Source of the DNA: DAOUCP01 sp034432155
Lineage (GTDB): Bacteria; Chloroflexota; Anaerolineae; Epilineales; Epilineaceae
NCBI GenBank assembly: GCA_034432155.1
Contig: DAOUCP010000050.1
Coordinates: 1 to 22,568 of the forward strand
Length of the DNA: 22,568 bases
Direction: 5' to 3'
In this document: positions 5,191-12,937 of the stretch, piece by piece
How the letters are laid out: each line of letters starts with the position of its first letter
Numbering within the stretch: the first letter of the stretch is position 1
Made by a program: the position numbers and the translations under genes
The notes under the pieces: generated by a model
The model's database searches: none
What the model was told of the DNA's origin: nothing
The model's input: only the letters and a program-made list of their open reading frames with translations

Positions 5191-7424
5191 TGCTATTTGC
5201 GCTGCTGGCGGCCAGCCTGGCGCTCGCGGCGTGCCGATCCGGCGACCAGGCCGCCGTTGGGCGGATGGTCACGTCCGAGGGTGGGGCGGGCGGTTCCCGG
5301 CCGAGCGAGGCGGGACGCCGTGGCAGCACGGCGGTCCGCTTGGGCAACACGCCGGGGGTTACGCGCTCGGCGAGTGCGGCGGCGGGAACGGCGGTGGATC
5401 CGTCCGCTACCGTCAGCCTGATCTTGGACGAGGGCACACTGGCCGGCCACAGCAGGAACGACGAACGTCTCGAAGTGGCGATGGTCGACGGTAGCCCGCG
5501 CCGCGGGGAACTGGTCGCTATGGCCATGGTGCGCCGCGGCGGCTGGTCGGTGCCCCTGGTCGATCGGCGCGGTCGCCCGCTGTACCCTCTGGCCGGCCAG
5601 ACACTTGTCGTGACCCGCACCAGCTCTGCCGGCCTCGTCTACAGCCAGCGCCTACGCATTCCAGAGTTGGTGCTGCGCTTTGACCGGTCGGCAGGCGGCA
5701 TCGCTGGCCGCGTCGCGCCCGCGGGCACGGACCGGGTGGAGATCGAGCTGGGCCACATGCCGCCGCGGGCGGACAAGTGGGCTACGCCGCTGGGCGAGTC
5801 CGCGGCCGAGGCCGCTGGCCTGCCGGCCTGGCGTTGGTCTGGTGCGGTGGCTAGCGACGGCTGGTTCGAGGCCCGGCTGCCGGGGGCGGAAGCCCTCGCC
5901 CCTGGCCGTCCGATGACGGTGACCGTGCAGACACGCACCGGACTGCGGCTCATGGTGCACCGGCAGACGCCCTGGCTGGAGTTGCGCTTGCCAGGAGGCG
6001 AGGTGACAGGCGGTGGCGCGCCCCTCGCCCTTGTACGGCTGAGCCTGCGCGGGGCGGCGGGCGATCTTCGTGGCCGCGGCCTGGGGCGTGCCGACCGGCG
6101 TGGCCAGTTCCACGTCCGGCTGCGTGATTCCGCTGGCGAGTGGCTTACACCGATGGCCGGCGACCGCCTGACGGTCGAGGCCGGCGACGCCCGTTGGAGC
6201 ATGACGGTGCCCGACCTAACAGCTCGGGTGCACGGGGGCACACCCGAGATCACCGGACGGAGCACGCCGGGCGCCAGGGTGGAGGTGGTCGCCTGGTCCT
6301 GGCTGCATCCTGCACCCGCCGCCGCATGGGCAGCTGCGGATGCCGAAGGCGCGTGGACAGCAAATCTGCCGTGGGCACCAGCTCCCGGGACCGAGGTTTG
6401 CGCCGCCACTACCACGTTGCAGGGCGATGCCGTGCACGCTTGCTGGCGCCTGCCGCTCGTGACTGTCGAAACCGGGTCCGGCTCATTGACCATCGAGGCC
6501 TTGGCCAGCGTCTCAGGCACACTGCGACTGGTGCGGAACGGGGAACCGATCGCTCACCTGACGGCGGACGAGCCGTGGGCTGGCGCGGTGCGGACCACGT
6601 GGCAAGACAACGGGGGCGGCGCCTTGGCCATGCGCCCAGGGGACCAGGTCCACGGAGAGGTCAACGGCCTGCCGATCCATCTCACCCTGCCACCGTTTGA
6701 GGCCAGCCTGGAGGAGGGTACGGTGGTGGGTCGGAGTGAACCGCGCGCGATCGTCCACTGGGCGTCCCCGTCGGGCCCCACGACCCAGGTGGTGGCGGAC
6801 GACTCGGGCGAGTTTCGGTTCATCTGGCCGACCAAGGCGGTAGCTGGGTCAGCCGAGCGGGACCGCCGTTGCCCCGGCCCAGCCGCGACGGTGTTTGTGC
6901 TGGCCGGTGATGGGCACCGGGTGGGTCGGCGCCTTGGCTGCCCAAGCCTGAGTGTGGATCTCGACCAGGGCTTTGCCAAAGGGGAGGCCGAGCCCGGTAT
7001 GGGCCTCTCCTGGTCCGGTCGATCTGGCGTGGCTGACCGGCCGGCGGTCACCGTGCCCGCCAGCGGCAGCTTCCAGATGCGCCTGCCGCCGCCACTTGCG
7101 CCCGGCGCCCACCGCGTGCTCTGGGTGGGCCAACAGGCGCTCGAGATCGCAGTGCCTCCGCTGGGAGTGGACTACGATCCGGCCCGCGGCATGGCGCGCG
7201 GACGCGGGCCGGCAGCCGAAACGATCGAGCTTCGCGTCCATGTCGGGCAGCGCTCGCCCCCCGACCGGATCTCCGTCCTGGTGGATTCGGCGGGGCAGTG
7301 GCAGATGGATCTCCGCGGCGAGCCCGGGTCAAGCCACGCCTACGAGCCAAGCGCAGTTCGGCGCCTCGAAGTCGTTTGGCAGGACGCGGCTGGGATCGAT
7401 TACCGCCGCCTCTGGCGGCGCTGA
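5151..7424 (+). CDS. Large lipoprotein of tandem Ig-like beta-sandwich repeats
   Basis: The product is 757 aa. GTG 5151 is preferred because it gives a normal lipoprotein signal: VRRLALGG, then hydrophobic LGAVLFALLAASLALAAC with lipobox LAAC (C28). The frame is open from 5076, but that extension is only translated repeat DNA. After a Gly/Ser/Arg-rich linker (about 29-85), seven to eight diverged units of about 80-100 aa follow, starting near residues 90, 174, 275, 356, (440), 515, 610 and 690. Each opens with a pattern like GTLAGHS, GGIAGRVAP, PEITGRSTPGARVEV or GTVVGRSEPRAIV and closes with a PGD/AGD-x-hydrophobic strand. This is typical of bacterial Ig-like/carboxypeptidase-regulatory-like folds; no catalytic motif is seen. 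It probably is a surface stalk or binding protein. It lies 125 bp after the cytochrome gene, so co-transcription is possible. Confidence 0.75.
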   Translation: MRRLALGGARLGAVLFALLAASLALAACRSGDQAAVGRMVTSEGGAGGSRPSEAGRRGSTAVRLGNTPGVTRSASAAAGTAVDPSATVSLILDEGTLAGHSRNDERLEVAMVDGSPRRGELVAMAMVRRGGWSVPLVDRRGRPLYPLAGQTLVVTRTSSAGLVYSQRLRIPELVLRFDRSAGGIAGRVAPAGTDRVEIELGHMPPRADKWATPLGESAAEAAGLPAWRWSGAVASDGWFEARLPGAEALAPGRPMTVTVQTRTGLRLMVHRQTPWLELRLPGGEVTGGGAPLALVRLSLRGAAGDLRGRGLGRADRRGQFHVRLRDSAGEWLTPMAGDRLTVEAGDARWSMTVPDLTARVHGGTPEITGRSTPGARVEVVAWSWLHPAPAAAWAAADAEGAWTANLPWAPAPGTEVCAATTTLQGDAVHACWRLPLVTVETGSGSLTIEALASVSGTLRLVRNGEPIAHLTADEPWAGAVRTTWQDNGGGALAMRPGDQVHGEVNGLPIHLTLPPFEASLEEGTVVGRSEPRAIVHWASPSGPTTQVVADDSGEFRFIWPTKAVAGSAERDRRCPGPAATVFVLAGDGHRVGRRLGCPSLSVDLDQGFAKGEAEPGMGLSWSGRSGVADRPAVTVPASGSFQMRLPPPLAPGAHRVLWVGQQALEIAVPPLGVDYDPARGMARGRGPAAETIELRVHVGQRSPPDRISVLVDSAGQWQMDLRGEPGSSHAYEPSAVRRLEVVWQDAAGIDYRRLWRR

Positions 7425-7477
7425 CCCCGCCCCTGGCCGCGAACAAGAACGGAGACGCCGCGGCTCGGACTGCTGCT

Positions 7478-7504
7478 GCGAAGGCCTGTCCTCGGCCTCT
7501 TCGC
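7478..7504. terminator. Hairpin between convergent genes
   Basis: GCGAAGGCC (7478-7486) can pair with GGCC plus TTCGC (7494-7497 and 7500-7504), with a 2-nt bulge and 7-nt loop. It lies between the convergent lipoprotein and VWA genes and could end transcription from either side. No T-run follows on either strand, so support is weak. Confidence 0.3.
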
Positions 7505-7598
7505 CAGCGTGTCGCGCCAGCGGCGTCTGTTATTGCCCGTCTGTGTGGCCGCGCGTCGTGCTGCCGTCCCGGCGGCGCCATTTTGGGCCGCGATCCGA

Positions 7599-9533
7599 CT
7601 AGCGGCGGCCCCAGTAGTTCTCAGGCGGACAGCCGATTCGGTAGGCGATGGCGCCGTAAATGGCCGCCAGGTCTTCCGGATCCGGTGTGTAGTAGTAGTG
7701 ATCGCTGTCGGTGGCACAGCCCTTGAGCAATACCGGATCGGTGTCGCCGGGCGCGCCGATGGCGATGGTGTACACCGTGATGCCGGCTCGCTTTGCTGCC
7801 GCTGCCGCCCGCAGAACGGTGGTCTCCATGGTGCCGTCTTCGGCCACTGGAACCTGGTTCGGCAAACCATCCGTCAGCAGGATTAACACCGCCGAGCTGC
7901 CGACGCGATGCGGACCCTTCAGAATGGCCTCAGCGCCCACCGTCAGCGCCAGGTCGAGTCGGGTGTACTCCTGCTGCCTTGCCGGCAAGGCATCGATGGC
8001 CCGCCGGACGCGCGCCTCGTCGGCGCTCAGCGGAGCCTCGATCCATGCACTGCGGTTGAAGCCCACCACAGCCACCTGGTCGCTCGGCCCAGTGGGATTC
8101 AGGTCCATGAAGGACACGAACTGGTGAGCTGCGTCCAGCGTGGCAGCCAGTTTCGTGCGTCCGGCACGCGTCAGCCGATTCATGCTGGTCGAGAGGTCGA
8201 GGACGAGCACGACGTCCGCATGCTTGGTAGTCGGCACGCATTCCTCGCGGATGGCTACCGGCAGGTAGATCGGCTTCGGTCGCGGCGTAGGCGTCCGGGT
8301 GGGGACGGGCGTTGGAACCTGGGTCTGCGTCGCTGTCGGCACCGTCGTCCGCGTGGCCGTCGGCAAGGATGTTGGCGTCGGCACCGCAGTCGGCGTAGTG
8401 CAGTCATCGTTCAGGATCTCGATCGGCGCACTGCTGACCTTGTACTCGCCTCGCCGATTCTCGGAGTCCGACCAGCTGGAGCGCACGTCCGAGGTTACCG
8501 GGCCGGGATCCTCGGGCTCCGCCCGGAAGGTCAGCGTGATGCCCGTGGTCGACTTGGGCATCCGCCAGTTCCAGGTCATTTTCAGCTTGGTCCCGTCCTG
8601 CATCGTCTGGGCGGGCGGAACGTTGAAGCTGTCCGGGACCAGACGCATGGCCGGCGGCAACCACTGGTCGATGGCCAGGGTGCGAATGGTAATCGCTCCG
8701 GCCGTCTGGATGTTGTTCAGCCCGTTGCGGGCCATGGTGCGAAGCTTGCCGGCCTCCGGATCCTCGGTGTAGTATCGCTCCGACTCTGGTACCTGCGGCT
8801 CCCAGATGGTGCATTCCTCAGGGTTCTGGTGGGGGCAGCCAACGTACAGGTTGTCCACCTCACGCAGGATGAGCCTGCCGGCCTGGATCATCTCGGCGCC
8901 CTTGTCGGGCATGTAGACCTTGGTGTAGACGAAGTAGATCACGAACTCGCACTCGGGCTGCACCTTGTTGCCGTGCAGCCGCCGGCTGTCGCGCATCATC
9001 TGCACGCCGGCCTTGGCCGCTTCCATGAACTGGGCGCGCGGATCGTGTGCCACGCGGAAGCTCGTCAGTGGCCCACGGGCGGCACCCAGATTAAGCGTCG
9101 GGCGCAACGCTGTTCGCGGACCAGCGCCATTGTAATGGATGACGCCCACCGACACTTTCTGGCCGAACTGGCTGTAGCGGACGAACTCGTCCAAAGCCTC
9201 CAGGGACACCTTCTTCTGCCAGTTCGGGTAAGGGGTATCATCCTGAATGAAGACCACGCTGACACCCTCAGGGCAGATCGGGCAGGCCGTCTGGACGGTG
9301 GTCGTGATGTCCACCGGATCGCACAGTCGAGGGCTTACTGGGCGCAGCGTGGTGGTCACGCCAGCGGTGCAGCTGCTGGTGTTCCGGTCAGCCAGAGGGA
9401 TCTGCAGGCTCTGGCCGCGCAACCGGATCAAGGAGAGGGAGGCGCCAAGGGTGATGAGGACGGCGCATGCGGCGATCGCAAAGGCCCGCGCTTGCGCGCG
9501 CGGCCAAGAGTGAAGGACGGGCCGACGAAACAC
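7599..9533 (-). CDS. Membrane-anchored VWA-domain protein with Pro/Thr linker
   Basis: The product is 644 aa. GTG 9533 is chosen because AGGAGG lies 7 nt upstream and the signal-anchor follows directly (RAFAIAACAVLITLGASLSL, about residues 16-36). An in-frame ATG at 9581 lacks this support. Residues about 90-255 look like a degenerate VWA fold (VSVVFIQDD, VSVGVIHYNG, CEFVIYFVYT) without MIDAS residues. A Pro/Thr linker (about 380-418) is followed by IYLPVAIREEC. A canonical VWA then carries MIDAS D446-x-S448-x-S450 in LDLSTSM and the TDG Asp at 555. The protein ends GCPPENYWGRR. Cys 432 and Cys 635 bracket the VWA. VWA domains bind proteins through a divalent metal, so a surface adhesion or complex-assembly role is likely. 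It has its own promoter and is convergent with the lipoprotein gene. Confidence 0.88.
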   Translation of the reverse strand: MFRRPVLHSWPRAQARAFAIAACAVLITLGASLSLIRLRGQSLQIPLADRNTSSCTAGVTTTLRPVSPRLCDPVDITTTVQTACPICPEGVSVVFIQDDTPYPNWQKKVSLEALDEFVRYSQFGQKVSVGVIHYNGAGPRTALRPTLNLGAARGPLTSFRVAHDPRAQFMEAAKAGVQMMRDSRRLHGNKVQPECEFVIYFVYTKVYMPDKGAEMIQAGRLILREVDNLYVGCPHQNPEECTIWEPQVPESERYYTEDPEAGKLRTMARNGLNNIQTAGAITIRTLAIDQWLPPAMRLVPDSFNVPPAQTMQDGTKLKMTWNWRMPKSTTGITLTFRAEPEDPGPVTSDVRSSWSDSENRRGEYKVSSAPIEILNDDCTTPTAVPTPTSLPTATRTTVPTATQTQVPTPVPTRTPTPRPKPIYLPVAIREECVPTTKHADVVLVLDLSTSMNRLTRAGRTKLAATLDAAHQFVSFMDLNPTGPSDQVAVVGFNRSAWIEAPLSADEARVRRAIDALPARQQEYTRLDLALTVGAEAILKGPHRVGSSAVLILLTDGLPNQVPVAEDGTMETTVLRAAAAAKRAGITVYTIAIGAPGDTDPVLLKGCATDSDHYYYTPDPEDLAAIYGAIAYRIGCPPENYWGRR

Positions 9534-9597
9534 GACACCACCTCCTCGTGGCTCCGAAACGTCGCTCGGCGCACCGTGCACCGGAACCGACTCAACT

Positions 9598-9627
9598 AGT
9601 GTAGCGCTATGCGAAGGGTACTGTCAA
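9598..9627 (-). promoter_or_regulatory. Sigma-70-type promoter of the VWA gene
   Basis: On the minus strand TTGACA (9627-9622, perfect -35) is followed after 18 bp by TACACT (9603-9598). The start of transcription would be near 9590, giving a leader of about 57 nt to GTG 9533. The surrounding DNA (9590-9690) is clearly more AT-rich than the rest of the window. This is the best promoter in the window. Confidence 0.7.
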
Positions 9628-10264
9628 GTCTATCTAAAGGTCACGGGCTCACATCGTTTCTTCGCATCTTGCATCCTGTTTGCTGAGAAATGCCATCCCT
9701 GCCCATGGATCGGTTGGCGCCGGACGGACCGTACTTGCGGAACGCCTACTTCTGGCTGCCGGCCGACCAGGTAGTGAACGATGGCGGGCGGCCGGCGCGG
9801 CTCGTTGCCCGCCCGTGTGAGCCCCTGAGCTGCGATACCCGGCAGCCGGGCGTGCGGCTCTCCTGCGCCCGACCGGTGTATCCGGCCAGCGCTGGCCGCA
9901 GCAAGCCGGAAGCAGCCCAGGCCAAAGCCCAGGGCCAGCTCCTGTTCACCGTGGGGGTTGGCAATGACCTCGATCACCGGGCGCTGGCGGGTATGGCCAG
10001 CCAGGCGGACTTTCTTGCGTGACGGCCGATGGTGAGGGGCTGGTGGGGATCTTCGCCGAAATCGCGGAGATGATCCCCTGGCCGCCGAGCGCCTTCTGGG
10101 GTAGGCGGTAAGGGCGTTGTCCCGCGGGCGGCAACGTCTTCCCGATAGCAAGGCAAGGTGCTCCTGGGCTGCGCCGAGATGGCCCCCCGGGGATGGCCCG
10201 GGATAGAATGGGTCGCCGATGGCCTCCGTGGGCCAGCCGGGCCCGGAGGCAGGTGGGAGGAGCC
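9628..10264. other. About 640 bp without a convincing gene
   Basis: Between the VWA promoter and the caspase-like lipoprotein gene. Open frames exist on both strands (for example 9690-10022, plus, 110 codons), but none has a Shine-Dalgarno, a signal sequence or a recognisable motif. No tRNA or rRNA signature was seen. The left 80 bp are AT-richer and may carry regulatory sites. A TAGAAT at 10204-10209 may be a -10 box for the next gene. Confidence 0.5.
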
Positions 10265-11167
10265 ATGGCACCCGAATGTGGCTTGACGGCTGGTGCCGGG
10301 TTCGGCACGGTTGGCCGCGTGTCCCGAATCCGGGGCGCGGCTTTCGCCGGTGCTGCCGTGGTCTTGGTGGCAGCCGTGGTACCGAGCCTGGCTGCCGGTT
10401 GCTCTGGCCGGCAAGCGGCTCGCCGAGCGATCCTCGTCGACCAGCTGAGTGAGAACGCGCCCAACCCAGCCTTCGTGGCGCGGGCGACGGCGACCTTGCG
10501 TGCGGGCGGCTACGAGGTGGACTACGTAGCCGGCAAGGACGTGACCGTCCGTTTTCTGCAGCGACTGCCGCTTCGGCAGGACGACCTGGTCGTGCTGCGG
10601 GTCCACTCGGCGCGGATCATGGCCGATGGCCTCAAGTCGGACGAGGTGGCGCTCTTCAGTGGGGAACGGATCGACCTGGCGCGCTACGAGTTGTACGATT
10701 TGCCGGCCGGACCGGCAACGGCCGTGGCCGCCGAACGGGCCGTCCATCCGGCGACCGCCGATCCGCAGGCCGACACGCTCAGTCCCCAAGAGCAGTCCCG
10801 GCTGATCCCGGTGTTCTACGACCCGGCAAAGCCTGAGCTGCCCCGCTTCGGCCTGCGGCCACTCTTTATCGAGCGCGACCTGGCGGCCGATTTCAAGGCC
10901 GGCTGTGTCGTGATCCTGATGGGGTGCGATGGCCTGCGCTCCCGTCGCCTGGCTGAAGCGTTCACTCGGCGCGGGGCTGCGGCCTTCGTCAGCTGGGATC
11001 AGCCCATCTCCGCGCAGCACACCGACGCTGCCACCGCTCGCCTCCTCGAGCTTCTGGTGCGGGACGGCTTGCCGCTCGACGAGGCGGTGGCCAGGACGAT
11101 GGCCGAAGTCGGGCCGGACCCGGATTCGCACGGCCGACTGGCCGTCTACCGGCCGTCCCAGCCCTAG
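10265..11167 (+). CDS. Caspase/CHAT-fold-like predicted lipoprotein
   Basis: The product is 300 aa. ATG 10265 follows GGGAGGAG. After an unusually long n-region, a hydrophobic segment (about 22-45, RIRGAAFAGAAVVLVAAVVP) leads to SLAAGC, a plausible though non-canonical lipobox (C46). The mature part begins AILVDQLSENAPN. It has alternating strands and helices with VVLRVHSA (H114) and VVILMGCDGLRS (C221), then LAEAFTRRGAAAFVSWDQPI. A His after one strand, and a Cys after a later strand followed by an A-x-x-F-x-x-x-G-A element, resembles the catalytic layout of clan CD peptidases (caspase, CHAT, gingipain). I recall similar proteins of unknown function in archaea and Chloroflexota. Activity is inferred, not shown. 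Alternatively it could be an inactive caspase-like binding domain. GTG 10319 is an alternative start. Confidence 0.6.
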   Translation: MAPECGLTAGAGFGTVGRVSRIRGAAFAGAAVVLVAAVVPSLAAGCSGRQAARRAILVDQLSENAPNPAFVARATATLRAGGYEVDYVAGKDVTVRFLQRLPLRQDDLVVLRVHSARIMADGLKSDEVALFSGERIDLARYELYDLPAGPATAVAAERAVHPATADPQADTLSPQEQSRLIPVFYDPAKPELPRFGLRPLFIERDLAADFKAGCVVILMGCDGLRSRRLAEAFTRRGAAAFVSWDQPISAQHTDAATARLLELLVRDGLPLDEAVARTMAEVGPDPDSHGRLAVYRPSQP

Positions 11168-11383
11168 GGCCCAGCCGACTTGAGACTTCAGCTTGCCGGC
11201 GCCAGAGCGAGCGTGACGGCGAGCCGTATCCTGGGGCGGCGGGAGCCGTTACACAAGTGTGGCGCCGCGCTCGCAGGCGGTTGATGCTGGCTGTCCGCGG
11301 TGAAGCGTGGGGATGCTGGCCGTGGGCATGGCCGGCAGGTTGTGCGACGGATGCGCCGCCGCACGATGCACGAGGAGGGCTCG

Positions 11384-12499
11384 ATGACCAGGTCGCTGGT
11401 CGGCGTTTCCTTGGTCGCTATACTTGTCTTGGCGGCCGTTCTTCTCACCTTGGCCGGAGGTGCCACGCCAGCGAGCGGCGCCGGCGTGCGGCTGCTTGGC
11501 ACGCTCGGCTACGGAGGCTCCGACAGCCGGCTCGTGGAGTTGGATCCCGACACGGGAGCGATCATTGACGAGATCGGCAAGGTGGGTTACCGGGTGAACG
11601 GCCTGGAGTACGACCACACCACGGGCAGGCTATTTGCCAGCACGGCAGCGCACGATCCCACTCACAACGGCCTCATCGAGATTGACATGGACACGGGCGC
11701 CGGCACGCCCATCGGCAAACCGGGCTGGGGCCTTGGCGAGTGGATCCCGGTGACCAACCTGACCGTCAACTCGGCAGGCGAGTTGTATGGGTGGTGTGAA
11801 TACTATGAGTATCCTGAGTGGGGCTATGACGACTTGGTGTGGATCAACAAGGACGATGGCACTGCCAAAGTGGTGGGCGAATCGTACCTCGATACGTGGA
11901 TGTATGGCCTCGCGTTCGACATCTATGACACGTTGTTCCTTGGGAATGGCGACGGTGAGATCTATGTCATCGACCCTGGATCGGGCATGGCCTATGACAC
12001 CGGCTGGAACATCGGCACCGAGGCCCACCACGGCGACTTTCACCCCATCACCAATATCTACTACGGCCTTACCTACTCGGAGCCGCGCCTGATTATCACT
12101 GTGAATCCCGAGACAGGCGAGGTCGGGAAGCTCGCCGAAGTGCCGGAGATGCACACGCTGACCTTCGTCATGCAGGAGGAACCGACGCCCACCCCGACCC
12201 GGGCGGCGACGAACACGCCGACCCGCACTGCGACAAATACTGCCACACGCACCTCGACGAGCACACCAACGCCGCTGCCGACGAACACGCCGACGCCAGC
12301 GCCGACGGATACACCGACGCCCGTGCCGACGGACACGCCCACGCCGCTGCCAACGGACACGCCAACGCCAGCGCCAACTGCCACCGCGACGCGCACGCCG
12401 ACGCCCGGCATCTTGCCGCGTAACACCCCATCGCCGGTGGCGCCGCCACCGCTGGCCGTGGGCGGCGTGGGCCAGGGTTCGATCGGCGCTCGGCGCTAG
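11384..12499 (+). CDS. Secreted beta-propeller-like protein with Pro/Thr-rich tail
   Basis: The product is 371 aa. ATG 11384 follows GGAGGG (spacing 4); a longer frame to 11300 is not needed. Residues 1-32 form a signal peptide (LVGVSLVAILVLAAVLLTLA, cut near ASG-A). Residues about 35-265 contain repeated strand motifs such as LVELDPDTGAIIDEIG, LIEIDMDTGAG, LVWINKDDGTAKVVG, IYVIDPGSG and IITVNPETGEVGKLA, typical of propeller proteins (PQQ/YVTN/DUF4394-like). Catalytic residues were not identified. Residues about 267-345 are a PTPTPTRAATNTPT-type linker, ending in a short hydrophobic/Gly tail GGVGQGSIGARR. Unlike the two VWA proteins, no folded domain follows the linker, so the C-terminus may be a wall-spanning or anchoring tail. 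A strong terminator follows. Confidence 0.75.
   Translation: MTRSLVGVSLVAILVLAAVLLTLAGGATPASGAGVRLLGTLGYGGSDSRLVELDPDTGAIIDEIGKVGYRVNGLEYDHTTGRLFASTAAHDPTHNGLIEIDMDTGAGTPIGKPGWGLGEWIPVTNLTVNSAGELYGWCEYYEYPEWGYDDLVWINKDDGTAKVVGESYLDTWMYGLAFDIYDTLFLGNGDGEIYVIDPGSGMAYDTGWNIGTEAHHGDFHPITNIYYGLTYSEPRLIITVNPETGEVGKLAEVPEMHTLTFVMQEEPTPTPTRAATNTPTRTATNTATRTSTSTPTPLPTNTPTPAPTDTPTPVPTDTPTPLPTDTPTPAPTATATRTPTPGILPRNTPSPVAPPPLAVGGVGQGSIGARR
12181..12408 (+). repeat. Pro/Thr-codon repeat (linker-coding)
   Basis: In-frame degenerate repeats encoding PTPTPT, then PTxTPTP-x-PTDT units, mostly of 24 bp. They belong to the C-terminal linker of the propeller-like protein. Such repeats are prone to length change by slippage. 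Confidence 0.8.
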
Positions 12500-12555
12500 C
12501 CTTCGGCCGGAAACCAACGAGCGACCAGGTCCGGCGGACATCTGCCGATCGCTAC

Positions 12556-12600
12556 GGTGCCGGCCACTGCCGAGCGGTGGTCGGCACCAGTTTGTTGTGT
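12556..12600 (+). terminator. Intrinsic terminator of the propeller-like gene
   Basis: GGTGCCGGCCAC (12556-12567) pairs with GTGGTCGGCACC (12577-12588): a 12-bp stem with one G-T wobble and a 9-nt loop. A T/G-rich tail, AGTTTGTTGTGTG, follows at once. It lies 57 bp after the stop codon. This is the best intrinsic terminator in the window. Confidence 0.7.
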
Positions 12601-12602
12601 GA

Positions 12603-12696
12603 GCCGGGGACGATGCGCCAAGGGCGAACCGCCGTCCTCGGCCTTGCGCGCCGGGAACGATGCGCCGAAAGCGAATCGCCGTCCTCGGTCTGCCCC
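12603..12696. repeat. Two 47-bp direct repeats
   Basis: The copies at 12603-12649 and 12650-12696 share GCCGGG-ACGATGCGCC, GCGAA and CGCCGTCCTCGG. They contain an ATG followed by similar codons (MRQGRTAVLGL versus MRRKRIAVLGL), so they again look like a duplicated gene-start region. Confidence 0.8.
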
Positions 12697-12908
12697 CCAT
12701 TGCTTTGTGTGCAGGGGCGGGGCCCGCGCGCCAGCAGAAGGCGCCGACTCCGTCGACTCCTCCACCGGTGCCGTCCCGAGCGCCGGCGGCCCGACGGAGT
12801 GGGGCTTGCCAGCTTGCCGCGGCGGCGCCGATGGGGCATAAGCATGGGCGTCGACAGGCAGTTCCGGCGGCGGGGCTCGAGCTGCGGCTCCGCCCCGTCG
12901 GGGCATGA
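12660..12908 (+). CDS. Doubtful small secreted ORF before the WYL gene
   Basis: An 82-codon frame starting MRRKRIAVLGLPPIALCAGA, which resembles a short signal peptide, followed by a Pro/Ala/Arg-rich stretch without motifs. Its stop TGA (12906-12908) overlaps the first possible ATG (12905) of the regulator frame as ATGA. No clear Shine-Dalgarno is visible. It may be a decayed exported-protein gene or noncoding. Confidence 0.22.
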   Translation: MRRKRIAVLGLPPIALCAGAGPARQQKAPTPSTPPPVPSRAPAARRSGACQLAAAAPMGHKHGRRQAVPAAGLELRLRPVGA

Positions 12909-12937
12909 TGGCCTGGGTCGGATGGGAGGGCATGCCC

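Larger units (their letters stand above)
12500..12937. other. 438-bp gap between the propeller-like gene and the WYL regulator
   Basis: It holds the terminator hairpin, a pair of 47-bp direct repeats and one doubtful small ORF (12660-12908), each listed separately. Nothing else is recognisable. Confidence 0.5.

Noticed and set aside
7908..9599. 563-codon plus-strand open frame
   Set aside because: It lies opposite the VWA gene, which has a promoter, a Shine-Dalgarno, an anchor and a MIDAS motif on the minus strand.
9690..10022. 110-codon plus-strand ORF
   Set aside because: No Shine-Dalgarno, no signal or membrane segment and no motif. Equally long frames exist on the other strand.
9974..11131. 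385-codon minus-strand open frame
   Set aside because: It is antisense to the caspase-like gene and crosses its Shine-Dalgarno and start. No motif is seen.
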